A program made the translations under genes and the position numbers. A stretch of 8,348 bases of DNA from Gammaproteobacteria bacterium (GTDB taxonomy: Bacteria > Pseudomonadota > Gammaproteobacteria > Pseudomonadales > Halieaceae), in assembly GCA_002748505.1 (NCBI GenBank), contig PDSN01000117.1:1-8348 (forward strand). Reading direction: 5' to 3'. Shown one piece after another: positions 5,551 through 8,348 of this stretch (the first letter of the stretch is position 1; every line of letters starts with the position of its first letter). Below the pieces are notes generated by a model that had not been told where the DNA came from, did not search any database, and saw only the letters and a program-made list of their open reading frames with translations.

Positions 5551-6754
5551 GTTGGCCTCCCTGCCAGATGGCTGTTGGGCGAAGTTGATTGATACCGTAG
5601 ACAAGCTCGGCGGGGCGCTTGATGGCCCACAGGCAAAAATCCGCGTCAAAACCTTCCGCAAGCCGGCCTTTACTGCTGCCAAGCCCCAGTGCTTGCGCCG
5701 CGTTAACGGTGGTGCCTTGCAGAGCCTCTTCCGGTGTCAATGCAAATAGCACGCAGGCCATGTTCATGGTGGTTAGCAAAGAGGCGATGGGCGATGTGCC
5801 GGGATTGAAATCGGTGGCAACTGCCATGGCAACACCCGCCTGGCGCAGGGCGCTTATTGGCGGTTGTCTGGTTTCGTGCAGGTAGTAAAACGCACCGGGC
5901 AACAGTACTGCCACGGTTCCCGCATCGGCAATAGCGGGAATATCAGCCGGGTTTAAGTATTCGATATGATCCACCGACAGCGCTCCGTACTCGCTCGCAA
6001 GTTTTGCGCCCTGCAGGTCAGATAATTGCTCAGCATGGGCTTTGATGGCCAATCCGTGGGATTGCGCCGCCGCAAAAACGCGCTCACACTGCGCGGGTGA
6101 AAAGCCAATGCCTTCGCAAAACACATCCACCGCATGGGCCAGTTGTTCGGCGGCGATTTCGGGTATCATCTGCGTGCAGACAAAGTCGATATAGGCGTCC
6201 GCATCGCTGTATTCCGGTGGCAGGGCGTGGGCGCCCAGGTAGCTGCGCACGACGGTGATGGGTAGCTGCTCGCCCAGGGTGCGCGCCACGCGCAGCATGC
6301 GTTTTTCGGTGTCGCTGTCCAGGCCGTAACCGGATTTAATTTCGATGGTGGTCACGCCTTCTTCCAGCAAACGTCTGGCGCGCGTTGTGGCGCTTTGCAG
6401 CAGTTCCTTTTCGCTGGCATCGCGGGTGGCGCGCACGGTGCTTTTGATGCCGCCACCTGCCCGGGCGATTTCCTCGTAACTGACGCCGGTCAGGCGCTGT
6501 TCAAATTCGCCTGCGCGATCGCCGCCGTAAATCAGATGGCTGTGGCAGTCGATCAGGCCAGGGGTCAGCCAGCCGCCGCGTCCATCCAGGGGGCTGCTGT
6601 GCTGGTAGGGGCAATGCTGTGTGCTGCCCGCGTAGACGATACGGCCATCACTAACCGCCAGGCTCGCGTTTTCTATCGCACCGTAGGCTTGATCGTTGCG
6701 TTGCATGGTCGCCAGATTGACGTTGTTGATCAGCAAATCACAGCGTTGTGCCAT
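5537..6754 (-). CDS. hutI: Imidazolonepropionase
   Basis: HutI opens the ring of 4-imidazolone-5-propanoate to give N-formimidoylglutamate, which HutG then uses. The protein has 405 residues from the ATG at 6754, where GGGAG is spaced eight to nine bases upstream; an in-frame GTG directly before it at 6757 is an alternative. It is a cytoplasmic metal-dependent amidohydrolase. Visible signatures are TPGLIDCHSHLIYGGDR (metal ligands His71 and His73), the Gly-rich GGGIKST loop, KSGYGLD, SYLGAHALPPEY, IKAHAEQLS (His240), SVDHIEYL (His263) and ATDFNPGTSP (Asp315). All expected metal and substrate residues are present and the length is typical. It is the first gene of the leftward hut unit, with the promoter and palindromic operator directly upstream, and it overlaps hutG. 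Confidence 0.97.
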   Translation of the reverse strand: MAQRCDLLINNVNLATMQRNDQAYGAIENASLAVSDGRIVYAGSTQHCPYQHSSPLDGRGGWLTPGLIDCHSHLIYGGDRAGEFEQRLTGVSYEEIARAGGGIKSTVRATRDASEKELLQSATTRARRLLEEGVTTIEIKSGYGLDSDTEKRMLRVARTLGEQLPITVVRSYLGAHALPPEYSDADAYIDFVCTQMIPEIAAEQLAHAVDVFCEGIGFSPAQCERVFAAAQSHGLAIKAHAEQLSDLQGAKLASEYGALSVDHIEYLNPADIPAIADAGTVAVLLPGAFYYLHETRQPPISALRQAGVAMAVATDFNPGTSPIASLLTTMNMACVLFALTPEEALQGTTVNAAQALGLGSSKGRLAEGFDADFCLWAIKRPAELVYGINQLRPTAIWQGGQRVTV

Positions 6755-6780
6755 CACAGTATCTCCCGTCTTTTTTGTGC

Positions 6781-6809
6781 AGTGTACGGCGCAGTACTTG
6801 TATATACAA
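6781..6809 (-). promoter_or_regulatory. Candidate promoter of hutI-hutG
   Basis: On the minus strand TTGTAT (6809-6804) and TACACT (6786-6781) are separated by 17 bases. The -35 box lies within the palindrome at 6797-6810, so bound repressor would block polymerase. The predicted start near 6774 gives a leader of about 20 bases. Both boxes are imperfect (four of six for the -10). Confidence 0.5.
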
Positions 6810-6810
6810 G
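6797..6810. promoter_or_regulatory. HutC operator palindrome
   Basis: CTTGTATATACAAG is a perfect 14-bp palindrome in the 100-base gap between divergent hutI and hutC. The core TTGTATATACAA agrees with the TGTA-N2-TACA pattern known for HutC sites in other gammaproteobacteria. It overlaps the candidate -35 boxes of both promoters. It is expected to be bound by HutC and released by urocanate. Confidence 0.85.
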
Positions 6811-6826
6811 CTGGCTGGGTTAAATT
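6798..6826 (+). promoter_or_regulatory. Candidate promoter of hutC-hutU
   Basis: TTGTAT (6798-6803) and TAAATT (6821-6826) are separated by 17 bases, mirroring the promoter on the other strand. The -35 box is inside the operator palindrome, which would make hutC autoregulated. The predicted leader is about 22 bases. Confidence 0.5.
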
Positions 6827-6854
6827 CCCGGCAAATAAATGATGGGTCAGGTCT

Positions 6855-7553
6855 ATGGGTGCGCGCTTTGCCGATATAAAACAGGCTTTGCTGGAGCAGA
6901 TTCACAACGGCGAGTTGGCGATGGGCAGTAAAACACCGTCGGAGAACCAGCTTGCCCAGCGCTTTGGGGTGAGTCGTATGACCGCGCGCCGAGCCGTGAC
7001 CGAGCTGGTTGACGAGGGTTATTTATTGCGCATGCAGGGCGCGGGCACGTTCGTGGCGGATAGCCGCCCGGTAGGTTCGATGTTTGCGGTACGCGCGATT
7101 GATACGGAAATTGCTGAGCGCGGGCAAGGCTATTGCGCCAGGGTTTTATGTCAAACCTCAGTGCACGCCGATGCGGATCAGGCGAGCGTTTTAGGTGTCG
7201 AACAAGGTGGCGAGCTGTATTGTCTTGAGGTGGTTCACTTTGCCGATGATATACCGCTGCAGTTTGAACAGCGCCTTATTCTTCCCGCCTGGGCAGAGGG
7301 TTTTCTGTCCTGGGATTTTACAGCCCAAACCGCCAGTGCCTATTTAAGTGCGCAAGCGCCACTGACCGAAGCGGACACCTTGATCGAAGCAGTATTGCCC
7401 ACGCGCAAGGTTTGTGAGGCTCTGGCGATAAACCAGGGCGAGCCATGCCTGAAGATCAGCCGGCGCACGTATTCTACTCAGGGGCTGGTCAGCTTTGCCC
7501 GTTTGTATCACCCCGGGAGCCGCTACCGCCTGGGCGGTCATTTGGCCTTTTAG
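6855..7553 (+). CDS. hutC: GntR/HutC-family histidine utilisation repressor
   Basis: A 232-residue cytoplasmic transcription factor of the usual HutC length. Residues 5-68 are a GntR-type winged helix: KTPSENQLAQRFGVSRMTARRAV contains the helix-turn-helix with recognition helix near 40-49, and the wing is LLRMQGAGTFVAD. Residues 90-228 form a UTRA ligand domain ending HPGSRYRLGGHL, a tail typical of HutC. In studied relatives the ligand is urocanate and the protein represses hut genes until induced. It sits between divergent hutI and hutU with a matching palindrome directly upstream, which supports both autorepression and control of hutIG. Only a weak AGG lies before the ATG; no better in-frame start is present. 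hutU follows after 31 bases on the same strand. Confidence 0.95.
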   Translation: MGARFADIKQALLEQIHNGELAMGSKTPSENQLAQRFGVSRMTARRAVTELVDEGYLLRMQGAGTFVADSRPVGSMFAVRAIDTEIAERGQGYCARVLCQTSVHADADQASVLGVEQGGELYCLEVVHFADDIPLQFEQRLILPAWAEGFLSWDFTAQTASAYLSAQAPLTEADTLIEAVLPTRKVCEALAINQGEPCLKISRRTYSTQGLVSFARLYHPGSRYRLGGHLAF

Positions 7554-7584
7554 ACAGTTATAGAACATAAAACAGGAGCTTGTT

Positions 7585-8348
<764 letters not shown>

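Noticed and set aside
5551..5682. N-terminal extension of hutG to 5682
   Set aside because: It lies entirely within hutI, has no homology to HutG proteins as I know them, and a much better start exists at 5550.
6395..6823. 142-codon open frame on the plus strand opposite hutI
   Set aside because: It is antisense to a clearly real gene, has no recognisable protein features and runs through the hutI promoter; it is a shadow frame.

Overview
The window looks like chromosomal DNA of a gammaproteobacterium. The best guess is a marine or polysaccharide-degrading lineage of the Cellvibrionales type, inferred from gene content and protein style and not proven. Base composition is moderate, genes are tightly packed, and I see no mobile element, tRNA, rRNA or CRISPR array.

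Left part (1-2250, minus strand): a two-gene unit with an AlgI-like membrane-bound O-acyltransferase (MBOAT) and, 9 bases behind it, a membrane-anchored SGNH-like protein cut by the left edge. Together they look like a polysaccharide O-acetylation module. A good sigma70-type promoter and a perfect 8-bp inverted repeat lie upstream.

Middle (2404-4620, minus strand): a porin-like outer membrane beta-barrel followed by a very small PstS-like periplasmic protein. The mature PstS-like protein is only about 125 residues, too short for a complete two-lobed transport receptor, and its real job is unknown. The leader of this unit holds a nested hairpin.

Right part (4621-8348): a histidine utilisation (hut) locus with two divergent units. 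hutI (imidazolonepropionase) and hutG (formimidoylglutamase) are on the minus strand and overlap by 14 bases. hutC (urocanate-responsive GntR repressor) and hutU (urocanase, cut by the right edge) are on the plus strand. One perfect 14-bp palindrome lies between them and overlaps candidate -35 boxes of both promoters. HutU, HutI and HutG convert urocanate to glutamate and formamide; hutH is presumably beyond the right edge.

The most notable signals are: (1) a diverged intergenic repeat present twice, each time just behind a gene 3' end and ahead of the next promoter region; (2) a Cys in place of the first Asp of the metal-binding DxD motif in HutG; (3) the symmetric divergent hut promoter-operator; and (4) the porin plus mini-PstS pair. 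I did not find convincing evidence of a wholly new multi-gene system.
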